Below are positions 1-5,879 of a stretch of 6,767 nucleotides of DNA, one piece after another (position 1 is the stretch's first letter; the number at the start of each line of letters is the position of its first letter). Both the position numbers and the translations under genes were made by a program. Where the stretch lies: assembly GCA_947304695.1 (NCBI GenBank), contig CAMZBS010000091.1:1-6767 (forward strand). The letters run 5' to 3'. The notes under the pieces are model-generated. The model did no database searches. It had not been told where the DNA came from and was given only the letters and a program-made list of their open reading frames with translations. The DNA is from an uncultured Prevotella sp. Lineage in GTDB: Bacteria > Bacteroidota > Bacteroidia > Bacteroidales > Bacteroidaceae.

Positions 1-395
1 GCCTCCAGGCAGAGAAGCACCATGACGGTGGCTGAGGCAGCCAGCACAAACATGCCTGCACCGGCTGTCATACCGATGGCCGATGTGACCCACAGGCCAG
101 CAGCCGTGGTGAGTCCCTTGACCACATGCTTCTGGAAGATGATGGTACCGGCACCGATGAAGCCGATGCCGCTGACTACTTGTGAGGCTACTCGGCTGGG
201 ATCGAGACGAACACCAGGTGTGCCAACAACGGAGTCGAAGCCGTGGGCAGAAAGAATCATGAAGAGTGCGCTGCCAAGTGCTACGAGGAAATGGGTGCGG
301 AATCCTGCTTCCTTCGAACGGTATTCGCGTTCGAGTCCGATGGCTCCACCCAGCATGGCTGCAATGAAAATATTGAGGATAAATTCGGGTGTCAT
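1..395 (-). CDS. MgtC/SapB family inner-membrane protein (5' part, truncated by window edge)
   Basis: Reading the minus strand from the ATG at 395-393 gives 131 open codons that run off the left edge, so only the N-terminal part is seen. The family signature is clear: GGAIGLEREY at residues 16-25, AGFRTH at 30-35, LVALGSALFM at 37-46, then DPSRVASQVVSGIGFIGAG at 65-83 and VKGLTTAAGLWVTSAIGM at 92-109. These match the conserved MgtC/SapB membrane domain, including the Asp of the DPSR motif. Several hydrophobic segments (about 4-20, 36-52, 73-88, 98-130) fit a multi-pass inner-membrane protein. Salmonella MgtC acts in Mg2+ limitation and intramacrophage survival and inhibits the F-type ATP synthase; most homologues in gut Bacteroidota have no established role, so no function is assigned here. 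There is no Shine-Dalgarno sequence before the start. The gene lies 82 bases downstream of a lipoprotein gene on the same strand, with a hairpin between them. The C-terminal domain that separates true MgtC from SapB-like members is outside the window. Confidence 0.93.
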   Translation of the reverse strand, partial: MTPEFILNIFIAAMLGGAIGLEREYRSKEAGFRTHFLVALGSALFMILSAHGFDSVVGTPGVRLDPSRVASQVVSGIGFIGAGTIIFQKHVVKGLTTAAGLWVTSAIGMTAGAGMFVLAASATVMVLLCLE

Positions 396-414
396 GATTG
401 TTGTAGTGTTGTTT

Positions 415-449
415 AAAACAAATACCGCTGAACTCACGTCCAGCGGTAT
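415..449 (-). terminator. Intrinsic terminator or attenuator hairpin between the lipoprotein gene and mgtC
   Basis: On the minus strand, ATACCGCTG (449-441) and CAGCGGTAT (430-422) form a perfect 9-bp stem around a 10-nt loop, followed directly by TTTGTTTT (422-415). The stem begins 28 bases after the lipoprotein stop codon, so a Rho-independent terminator for that gene is the simplest reading. The mgtC start is only 26 bases past the stem, which leaves little room for a separate promoter. Partial read-through into mgtC is therefore plausible. Confidence 0.7.
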
Positions 450-477
450 CACTTTCGATTTAGTTCGTTGAGTGAGA

Positions 478-768
478 TTACTCGGCGGTAGCAGCCTCAG
501 CAGCCTCCTCAGCACCCTCAACCACTTCCTCAGCGGCAGCGGCGGCACGAGCCTTCAGGGTGTCAACAGCAGCGGCGAACTTAGCGGCGATAGAATCAGC
601 CTCCATGCCAGTGGTGTCACCAACGAGCTCCCAAGCGGCAGCAGAGTCGATAACCTCTTCCATAGCCTCAACGGGCTCTTCAACCTCAGCTTCCTGAGCG
701 GGAGCCTGCTTCTGACCACAAGCTGCGAACAGGGCAGCTGCTGCGAACATAAATGCAATCTTTTTCAT
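478..768 (-). CDS. Small acidic Ala/Glu-rich lipoprotein, function unknown
   Basis: This encodes a 96-residue protein with a lipoprotein signal peptide: MKK, a hydrophobic stretch at residues 4-16, then LFAAC with the lipidated Cys at position 17. The -3 residue is Phe, which is slightly unusual, but the rest of the lipobox is good. The mature part is about 80 residues, with 25 Ala, 16 Glu, 4 Asp and only 4 Lys/Arg, so it is strongly acidic (net charge near -16). A long predicted helix or coiled coil runs from about residue 57 to the end, with EE pairs separated by Ala/Val. It has a single Trp (residue 46) and no recognisable enzyme motif. The residues just after the Cys (GQKQAPAQ) do not look like the Bacteroidota surface-export signal, which is rich in Asp/Glu next to the Cys, so a periplasm-facing anchor seems likelier; this is inference. 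The ATG at 768 is preceded by an A-rich leader. A -7 box upstream and a hairpin downstream frame it as a single transcription unit. Confidence 0.85.
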   Translation of the reverse strand: MKKIAFMFAAAALFAACGQKQAPAQEAEVEEPVEAMEEVIDSAAAWELVGDTTGMEADSIAAKFAAAVDTLKARAAAAAEEVVEGAEEAAEAATAE

Positions 769-808
769 TTCTTTGCTTTTTTAAATCTGTAAAACAATCA
801 TTTGTTAA

Positions 809-827
809 TTAAAACGCTGCAAAGGTA
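809..827 (-). promoter_or_regulatory. Bacteroidota-type promoter -7 region for the lipoprotein gene
   Basis: The minus strand reads TACCTTTGCAGCGTTTTAA from 827 to 809. TACCTTTG matches the Bacteroidota -7 consensus TAnnTTTG exactly. Transcription would start near 812-815, giving a leader of about 45 bases before the ATG at 768. No good TTTG/TTG -33 box is seen at the expected 19-21 base spacing; A-tracts occupy that region instead. The 19-mer differs at only two positions from the mtaB promoter region at 997-1015. Confidence 0.65.
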
Positions 828-869
828 TACATTTTTTTGATACGACGATACATTTTTTTCGATTTTTTT
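827..869. repeat. Phased A/T-tracts with a duplicated 12-mer upstream of the lipoprotein promoter
   Basis: ATACATTTTTTT occurs at 827-838 and again at 848-859, exactly 21 bp apart (two helical turns), and another T8 run follows at 862-869. Seen from the lipoprotein promoter these are A7/A7/A8 tracts just upstream of the -7 box, in the place of an UP-like element. Intrinsic DNA bending is expected but inferred. Confidence 0.5.
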
Positions 870-996
870 TAGGCCGTTTTTGTAACTTTTTCGCAATGCG
901 TTGAAAATCAGATGATTGTGAAATGTTAAAAATTGGTATCAAAATTACACTCAAGCGTTTTTTGGCATTTTCAGCCCTTTTTTCAATAATTTTGTG
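870..996. other. Divergent intergenic region, no gene seen
   Basis: This is the central part of the 269-base gap between the two divergent start codons. It is AT-rich, and I see no convincing ORF, RNA gene or strong hairpin. The only palindrome is a short CGCAATGCG at about 891-899. The two promoters sit at its edges. Confidence 0.6.
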
Positions 997-1015
997 TACC
1001 TTTGCCGCGTCTTAA
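997..1015 (+). promoter_or_regulatory. Bacteroidota-type promoter -7 region for mtaB
   Basis: The plus strand reads TACCTTTGCCGCGTCTTAA. TACCTTTG (997-1004) matches the TAnnTTTG -7 consensus. Transcription would begin near 1011, leaving a leader of about 27 bases, rich in A and T with a short TA run, before the ATG at 1038. I do not see a clear -33 TTTG at proper spacing. The box also settles the mtaB start: the possible upstream TTG start at 1002 lies inside it. Confidence 0.68.
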
Positions 1016-1037
1016 AATAACACCTATTTATATATAT

Positions 1038-2408
1038 ATGATAGACTCTTCGGCCTTTCAAGGCAAGACGGCTGCATACATGACGCTTGGGTGCAAGTTG
1101 AACTTCTCTGAGACATCTACTTTCGGCAAGATGCTTCAGGAGTTGGGAGTGAGGCTTGCAGCCAAAGACGAGCAGGCCGACTTGGTGCTTGTGAACACCT
1201 GTTCGGTGACTGATGTGGCTGACCATAAGTGCAGGCAGATGATTCACCGCATGGTTCGTCAGCATCCCAATGCTTTTGTGGTGGTGACGGGCTGCTATGC
1301 ACAGTTGGAGGCCGAGACGGTGTCGAAGATAGAGGGTGTTGACTTGGTGCTTGGCTCCAACGAGAAAGCCAGTCTTGTGCAGTTCCTGTCAGATGCATGG
1401 TCGGGTGGGGCAAGCATGCAGAGTGGCCTCCTACAGCCGGGTAAGAAGTTCTATTCTGTGAAGACGAAGGACATCAAGACCTTTGCGCCCAGCTGTTCGC
1501 GCGGCAACCGCACACGCTATTTTCTGAAGGTGCAGGACGGCTGCGACTATTTCTGCACCTACTGCACCATTCCCTACGCCCGTGGCTTCAGTCGCAATCC
1601 CGACATTGCCTCGCTGGTCAGTCAGGCCAGGCAGGCAGCTGCCGAGGGCGGCAAGGAGATTGTGCTGACGGGCGTGAACATAGGTGACTTCGGGAAGACC
1701 ACCGGTGAACAGTTTCTGGACTTAGTAAAGGCCCTCGACCGTGTGGAGGACATACGCCGCTACCGCATCAGCAGTCTTGAACCCGACTTGCTGAGCGACG
1801 AGCTGATAGCCTATTGTGCCAGTAGCCGGGCTTTCATGCCTCATTTCCATATTCCCCTGCAAAGCGGCAGCGACACGGTGCTGCAGCTGATGCACCGCCA
1901 TTACGACACGCAGCTGTTTGCCGATAAGATTATGAAGATTAAGCAGTTGATGCCCGATGCCTTCATTGGCGTTGATGTGATGGTGGGTTGCCGTGGCGAG
2001 ACGGAAGCATGCTTTGAAGAGACGTTCCGTTTTCTGGAGGCTCTGCCTGTGACCCAGTTGCATGTGTTCCCCTATTCTGAGCGTCCCGGTACTGCTGCGC
2101 TGCGCATTCCCCATGTGGTTGCCGAGCAGGACAAGAAGCTGCGGAGCAAGCGTCTGCTGGAGCTGTCAGACGAAAAGACACAGGCTTTCTATGCCAGCTT
2201 TGTGGGTCAGACGGCTGAAGTGCTCTTTGAGAAGGCAGGCCGTGGCCGTGCCATGCATGGCTTTACGCCGAACTACATCCGTGTGGAGCTGCCGCCATCG
2301 GAAGCCCGTGAGGAATATGACAACCAGCTTATCTCCGTGGTGCTCGACGGCTTCAACCGCGACAAGACAGCCCTGCGCATCCAAAAACTCCTAACTCCCA
2401 ATTCTTAA
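1038..2408 (+). CDS. mtaB: tRNA (N6-threonylcarbamoyladenosine37-C2)-methylthiotransferase MtaB
   Basis: This radical-SAM enzyme of the methylthiotransferase family adds a methylthio group to t6A37, giving ms2t6A in tRNAs that read ANN codons; it is cytosolic. From the ATG at 1038 it is 456 residues, near the family's usual length. The N-terminal UPF0004 domain has the three cluster-binding cysteines C19 (TLGCKLN), C55 (VNTCSVT) and C86 (VTGCYAQ). The radical-SAM 4Fe-4S motif CxxxCxxC is C169/C173/C176 in QDGCDYFCTYCTIPYARG. Further conserved blocks are LTGVNIGDFG (210-219), SSLEPD (245-250), HIPLQSGSD (271-279) and VGCRGETE (316-323). A C-terminal TRAM-like domain covers about 385-450. The GCKLN and CTIPYARG forms favour MtaB over MiaB or RimO. 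An in-frame TTG at 1002 would add 12 residues but falls in the promoter -7 box, and I recall Bacteroides homologues beginning close to MIDxxxFQGK, so the ATG is preferred. The last codons lie in a 7-bp tandem repeat. Confidence 0.95.
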   Translation: MIDSSAFQGKTAAYMTLGCKLNFSETSTFGKMLQELGVRLAAKDEQADLVLVNTCSVTDVADHKCRQMIHRMVRQHPNAFVVVTGCYAQLEAETVSKIEGVDLVLGSNEKASLVQFLSDAWSGGASMQSGLLQPGKKFYSVKTKDIKTFAPSCSRGNRTRYFLKVQDGCDYFCTYCTIPYARGFSRNPDIASLVSQARQAAAEGGKEIVLTGVNIGDFGKTTGEQFLDLVKALDRVEDIRRYRISSLEPDLLSDELIAYCASSRAFMPHFHIPLQSGSDTVLQLMHRHYDTQLFADKIMKIKQLMPDAFIGVDVMVGCRGETEACFEETFRFLEALPVTQLHVFPYSERPGTAALRIPHVVAEQDKKLRSKRLLELSDEKTQAFYASFVGQTAEVLFEKAGRGRAMHGFTPNYIRVELPPSEAREEYDNQLISVVLDGFNRDKTALRIQKLLTPNS

Positions 2409-2424
2409 TTCCTAACTCCTAACT
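2386..2424 (+). repeat. Degenerate 7-bp tandem repeat across the mtaB-glycosyltransferase junction
   Basis: After a partial AACTC (2386-2390) come the units CTAACTC, CCAATTC, TTAATTC, CTAACTC and a final CTAACT (2419-2424) that runs into the ATG at 2425. The consensus is yyAAyTC, about 5.5 copies. The array encodes the MtaB tail LLTPNS, supplies its TAA stop (2406-2408), fills the 16-bp gap, and takes the place of any Shine-Dalgarno sequence for the downstream gene. Confidence 0.75.
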
Positions 2425-3444
2425 ATGGAAAAGCTTGCCATTGTCATACTGAACTGGAACGGGGCCAAGATGCTCCGGGAATATATGCCCAGCGTGTTGC
2501 GATACTCGCGCGACGAAGCTGTGGTCTACGTGGCCGACAATGCCTCGACCGACGACAGCCTGGAACTGCTCAGGGAGCATTTTCCCGAGTGCCGTCTTAT
2601 TGTGCTGGATAAGAACTGGGGCTTTGCCGACGGCTACAACAAGGCCCTTGCGCAGATAGAGGCTGAGTACTATCTGTTGCTGAACTCCGACATTGAGGTG
2701 ACCCACCACTGGCTGACACCGCTGATTGAGTTCATGGACGCTCATCCCGACGTGGCTGCCTGCCAGCCTAAGCTGCTTTCCATCTTCGACCGCGACAGCT
2801 TTGAGTATGCCGGTGCCTGCGGGGGCTTCATTGACCGCTATGGCTATCCGTTCTGCCGTGGACGCATTTTCGAGACGGTGGAGCGCGATGATGGTCAGTA
2901 CGACGATGTTGCTGACATTCTTTGGGCTACTGGTGCTGCTCTCCTCGTGCGTGCGTGCGATTATAAAGAGGTGGGTGGACTCGACGGGCGGTTCTTTGCC
3001 CACAACGAGGAGATTGACTTGTGCTGGCGGCTCCGTATCCGTGGGCGCAGGATTGTCTGTCTACCTGAGAGTCAGGTCTACCATGTGGGTGGTGGCACGC
3101 TTCCTAAGAGCAATCCGATGAAGACCTACCTGAACTTCCGCAACAACCTGACGATGCTCTACAAGTGTCTGCCCGACGAGGAGTTGGCTCATGTGATGCA
3201 CATGCGCTGGTTCCTGGACTATCTGGCTGCCTGGCAGATGCTGATCCTGAAGCGCAACGTTGGCGACTTCAAGGCTGTTTACCGTGCGCGCCGTGCTTTC
3301 AGCCAGTGGAAGAAGGATTTCGAGGCCGATCGCAAGGCTATCCAGGCCAGCCGTGTGGGGAAGGAGCTGCCTGAACGCAGGCCGTTCTCGCTGCTTTGGC
3401 AGTATTATGCCAAAGGGCGCAAGCTGTTCTCGCAGCTGCCGTAA
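2425..3444 (+). CDS. Family 2 glycosyltransferase (GT-A fold)
   Basis: This 339-residue protein is an inverting GT2-type glycosyltransferase that should transfer a sugar from a nucleotide donor. It begins with the nucleotide-binding strand AIVILNWNG (5-13), then VADNASTDDS (36-45), NWGFADGYNKAL (64-75) and LLLNSDIEV (84-92), where NSD takes the DxD metal-binding position. WATGAALLVR (167-176) and the acceptor-side FFAHNEEIDLCWRLRIRG (190-207), with the likely catalytic acidic pair near E195/E196-D198, follow. YHVGGGT (219-225) and YLNFRNNLTMLYKCLP (235-250) are typical of the rhamnosyltransferase-like subgroup often used in O-antigen, capsule or cell-wall glycan synthesis. The final 85 residues are basic and amphipathic with no clear transmembrane helix, so it is probably a cytosolic or membrane-attached enzyme. 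It follows mtaB by 16 bases and is probably co-transcribed, though no metabolic link is obvious and no other glycan genes are in the window. Donor and acceptor cannot be told from the sequence. Confidence 0.93.
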   Translation: MEKLAIVILNWNGAKMLREYMPSVLRYSRDEAVVYVADNASTDDSLELLREHFPECRLIVLDKNWGFADGYNKALAQIEAEYYLLLNSDIEVTHHWLTPLIEFMDAHPDVAACQPKLLSIFDRDSFEYAGACGGFIDRYGYPFCRGRIFETVERDDGQYDDVADILWATGAALLVRACDYKEVGGLDGRFFAHNEEIDLCWRLRIRGRRIVCLPESQVYHVGGGTLPKSNPMKTYLNFRNNLTMLYKCLPDEELAHVMHMRWFLDYLAAWQMLILKRNVGDFKAVYRARRAFSQWKKDFEADRKAIQASRVGKELPERRPFSLLWQYYAKGRKLFSQLP

Positions 3445-3464
3445 ACGGGGTTTTTTGAGAAGAA

Positions 3465-5678
3465 TCAGTTGAAGAAGTTCCATGAAACGCCCAGATGGAA
3501 CACTGAGCGGTTCAGCGGGTAGTGGGGAGCGAGGAAAGCCTGCCTGTTGAACGAGTTTGCTGCCACGTTGTTTATCATGACGAAGAAGCGGGCATGCTTC
3601 AGATGCAGGTTGGCATAGACGTCGATGATGGGGAAGTTGCCCAGTTCAACGCGGCTGCTGCCGTTCTCCTGCACGGCAAACTGTCCCAGCTGGGGCAGGT
3701 AGTCGGGGGCGTAGTACTTGGTGAAATAAGTGGCCGAACCGCCCAGCTCTACTCTCAGCACGTGGGCGATGGTGAATTTCAGATAGAGATTGGAGAAGAC
3801 GTTGAGTGCAGGCAGGGGCAGCACATCCTTGTCGGACGATGTCTGGTAGGTGACCACGTTTTCCCAGTGCAGTGGGCCCAGCTGCAGCTGCTGTTCAAGC
3901 TGCGCCATGAGCACGTTCAGGTTCTTCTTGCATTGGTTCAGGCTTGCTGTGAGGTTGGTGCGCTTGTCGTCGTTGACGTCGTAGCTCATGCCGAAATAAG
4001 TGTAGTTCTGCATTTCCTCGATGGCTATGCGCAGGCGGGTGCGCGTCTTGTCGTAGGCGAAGCGTCCTTCCACCCTTGTGCGTGTGGTCTTGCTCAGGTC
4101 GTTGTTGTCCCACCAGAGGTGCTTTGAATGGTAGTGGCGCTCATAGAAGGTGGGGTTCAGCCGGTGGAACCATGCCGAGGCAGCCAGGCGTACGGTGTCG
4201 CCGAAGAGCGGAAAGTTCAGGTCGGTCTGGAAGTCCAGCTTCAGTTGTCCTAAGTCTTCTCCTGCCACCCAGGTCTCGGCTGTGAGCAGGTAGTGGAGTG
4301 TTTTTCCCTGTGTCTTCGACAGCCGTCCTCCTATGCTCACGTTGTGTTCCGTCCATCGTCCCATCCTCACGGTGCCGTCGTCGTCGGTGAGGGGCATGTC
4401 GAAGCGTCTCAGTTCGTGAGTGGCGAATGCCTTGATGCCAGCCTGTGCCCATTTGTTGAAGCCTTCGAGCAGTGCCAGTCCCAGCGTGTTCTTCAGCATG
4501 AAGTGCTTGGTCTGGTCGTAGATGGAGTCGCCTGTGTGTCCGCTTGTGCCTTCGTTGTAGTAGGTGTTGGCGTAGTAGTTGGCGGGCGACTCATAGGCTT
4601 GGAATATGCGGTCATAGTTGCCCAGTTCCATGGTGTGGATGAAGCTGGTCACGGGCACGAACTCCTGCTTCATGAGTCTGGCCAGCGAGTCGGCCTGTGT
4701 CAGCGGAGCTGTCAGCGAGTCGGCCTGTGCTTCCTGTGCTTTTTCCTGTTTGGCCTGCTCGGCAAACTCGCGTGCTTTGATTTCCTCGTCGGTCATCCTT
4801 ACCTGTCGGAAGAATCCGAGGCTGTAGCGGTGGGTAAGGAAGAGGCGCTGTGAATTGTTGCGGTTCCAGTTGCGTTGCAGCAGGGTGGGTATCTCGTTGT
4901 CGTTGTAGCTTTCGCTGAAGAGTTCGGGGTGGGTGATATAGTCGTCGTTGGTCACGCCTCCGTTTTCGGCTGCCTTCTGGTGCTGTGTCTGCAGCAGGGC
5001 GTGCAGCTGGTAGCGGTCGCCCAGGTAGCTGCCGTAGACGGCCGTGTTGAAGTGGGATGTGCTTTGGTTCTGGTAGTAGCCGCGAGCGTAGGCATAGTCA
5101 AGGTCGAAGCCCAGTCCTACACGCTTTCCTGCGTTCACCGCGAAGCGTGCGTCCAGGTGGTCTTCGCCGTTGGTCTTGTCGCCGCAGTTGTCGTAGCTCA
5201 GGTTGGTGATGGGCGAGAGTGTGTTGGTGAAGTGCAACTCGTCGGGCTGCCTGAAGGTCTGGCTGTAGGGTTGCTCAAAGATAAACTGGTCAGTTTCGGG
5301 CCGGTCGGCGAAGATGCGCGACAGGCGTGCCGTGTAGTTCGAGCCTGTGGTGTTGTACTGCCCGTAGCGGCCTTTGGCCAGTGTGCCTTGCGGATAGAGG
5401 TGGGGTAGGGTGTCAGGCTGAGTGCGGGTGATGTCGCCCAGCTTGCGGTCTACTGTCCACACATAGAGTCCCTTGGGTATGACTTTGTTTTTCTTGGTGG
5501 TGTCGTTGTTGTGGGGGTTGAAGTTCTGGCTTCTCCCGTTGGAATCGTACTGGCTGTAGTTGCCTTCGTCGTCGTAGCCGGTGACGGTCTGTGCCTGTAG
5601 CGCCGTGCTGGCCGTGAGGGCAAGCAGCAGCACTGCGGCTTTCAGCAGCCTTGGGGTGAGTAGTCTTTCAGTCTTCAC
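3465..5678 (-). CDS. Putative outer membrane porin (Porin_10 family)
   Basis: This encodes a 737-residue outer membrane beta-barrel protein of the Bacteroidota putative porin group. A signal peptide spans residues 1-29 (basic start, hydrophobic 12-26, cleavage near LQA/Q30). A polar Asn/Asp-rich segment (31-66) precedes the family-like block IPKGLYVWTVDRKLGD (67-82). From there to the end, alternating aromatic/hydrophobic strands fit a barrel, and the C-terminus (VFHLGVSWNFFN) ends in the aromatic-rich strand expected for outer membrane insertion. A highly charged insertion at about 295-340 contains two QADSL copies ten residues apart. The start is GTG (5678-5676), 9 bases after the stop of the preceding gene and in the same frame as it; the immediate signal peptide and the lack of an upstream in-frame start support this choice. 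It is the last gene of a three-gene operon. The substrate is unknown, and pore formation is predicted from the family, not shown. Confidence 0.85.
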   Translation of the reverse strand: MKTERLLTPRLLKAAVLLLALTASTALQAQTVTGYDDEGNYSQYDSNGRSQNFNPHNNDTTKKNKVIPKGLYVWTVDRKLGDITRTQPDTLPHLYPQGTLAKGRYGQYNTTGSNYTARLSRIFADRPETDQFIFEQPYSQTFRQPDELHFTNTLSPITNLSYDNCGDKTNGEDHLDARFAVNAGKRVGLGFDLDYAYARGYYQNQSTSHFNTAVYGSYLGDRYQLHALLQTQHQKAAENGGVTNDDYITHPELFSESYNDNEIPTLLQRNWNRNNSQRLFLTHRYSLGFFRQVRMTDEEIKAREFAEQAKQEKAQEAQADSLTAPLTQADSLARLMKQEFVPVTSFIHTMELGNYDRIFQAYESPANYYANTYYNEGTSGHTGDSIYDQTKHFMLKNTLGLALLEGFNKWAQAGIKAFATHELRRFDMPLTDDDGTVRMGRWTEHNVSIGGRLSKTQGKTLHYLLTAETWVAGEDLGQLKLDFQTDLNFPLFGDTVRLAASAWFHRLNPTFYERHYHSKHLWWDNNDLSKTTRTRVEGRFAYDKTRTRLRIAIEEMQNYTYFGMSYDVNDDKRTNLTASLNQCKKNLNVLMAQLEQQLQLGPLHWENVVTYQTSSDKDVLPLPALNVFSNLYLKFTIAHVLRVELGGSATYFTKYYAPDYLPQLGQFAVQENGSSRVELGNFPIIDVYANLHLKHARFFVMINNVAANSFNRQAFLAPHYPLNRSVFHLGVSWNFFN
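4683..4729 (-). repeat. 17-bp direct repeat inside the porin gene encoding duplicated QADSL
   Basis: CAGCGAGTCGGCCTGTG is found at 4683-4699 and again at 4713-4729, a 30-bp (10-codon) period that keeps the frame. Read on the minus strand it encodes Q-A-D-S-L at residues 318-322 and 328-332. This suggests an in-frame duplication within a tolerant loop of the barrel protein. Confidence 0.8.
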
Positions 5679-5687
5679 GCTCGCTCT

Positions 5688-5879
5688 TCACTTTTTCAGC
5701 ATGCGCAGGGTTGACTCTGCCATCTTCACCACCATGGCTCCCAGCACGACGAAGATGCCTGTGCGCTTGTCGCCCCACACATAGCAGATGACTCCGATGA
5801 TGGCAGCCAGCATGAAAATGATGTTCAGGACCTGTCGGGTCCAGAACATCATGTCTCTCTCGTCGTTCTCAATTCTCAT
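5688..5879 (-). CDS. Small predicted membrane protein with two TM segments, function unknown
   Basis: This 63-residue protein is not one I can name. A charged N-terminus (RIENDERD, residues 2-9) is followed by a hydrophobic segment at about 15-35 (VLNIIFMLAAIIGVICYVW), a short charged turn (GDKRTG, 36-41), a second hydrophobic segment at about 41-54, and a basic tail (RMLKK). This fits an inner-membrane hairpin with two helices. Its ATG overlaps the stop of the DUF4468-like gene (ATGA, 5879-5876), and its own stop is 9 bases before the porin start, so translational coupling and a shared job in the envelope are likely. The tight coupling and clean membrane pattern argue that it is a real gene despite its length. 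A role in porin assembly or membrane anchoring is only a guess. Confidence 0.82.
   Translation of the reverse strand: MRIENDERDMMFWTRQVLNIIFMLAAIIGVICYVWGDKRTGIFVVLGAMVVKMAESTLRMLKK

Noticed and set aside
22..471. Plus-strand open frame of 149 codons
   Set aside because: It is antisense to the clear MgtC-family gene and has no family resemblance or promoter.
472..792. Plus-strand open frame of 106 codons, rich in Ser/Leu/Gly
   Set aside because: It is the complement of the Ala/Glu-rich lipoprotein gene; its composition follows from that codon pattern, while the minus strand has a signal peptide, lipobox, promoter and terminator.
891..899. CGCAATGCG palindrome in the divergent spacer
   Set aside because: The arms are only 4 bp, with no second copy and no fixed relation to either promoter.
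3439..3456. Possible terminator CCG-TAAA-CGG followed by T6 after the glycosyltransferase
   Set aside because: The stem is only 3 bp and includes the stop codon in its loop. The T-run is suggestive, but the structure is too weak to call.
3522..5408. Long plus-strand open frames (201, 186 and 177 codons) opposite the porin
   Set aside because: They are Val/Gly/Cys-rich shadow frames of a GC-rich coding strand. None has domains, and the porin frame on the minus strand is continuous with a signal peptide and barrel pattern.
5688..5690. TGA between two same-frame genes considered as a read-through or recoded stop
   Set aside because: A signal peptide begins immediately after the GTG, which fits separate proteins; a fusion would bury it. 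No recoding element is visible.
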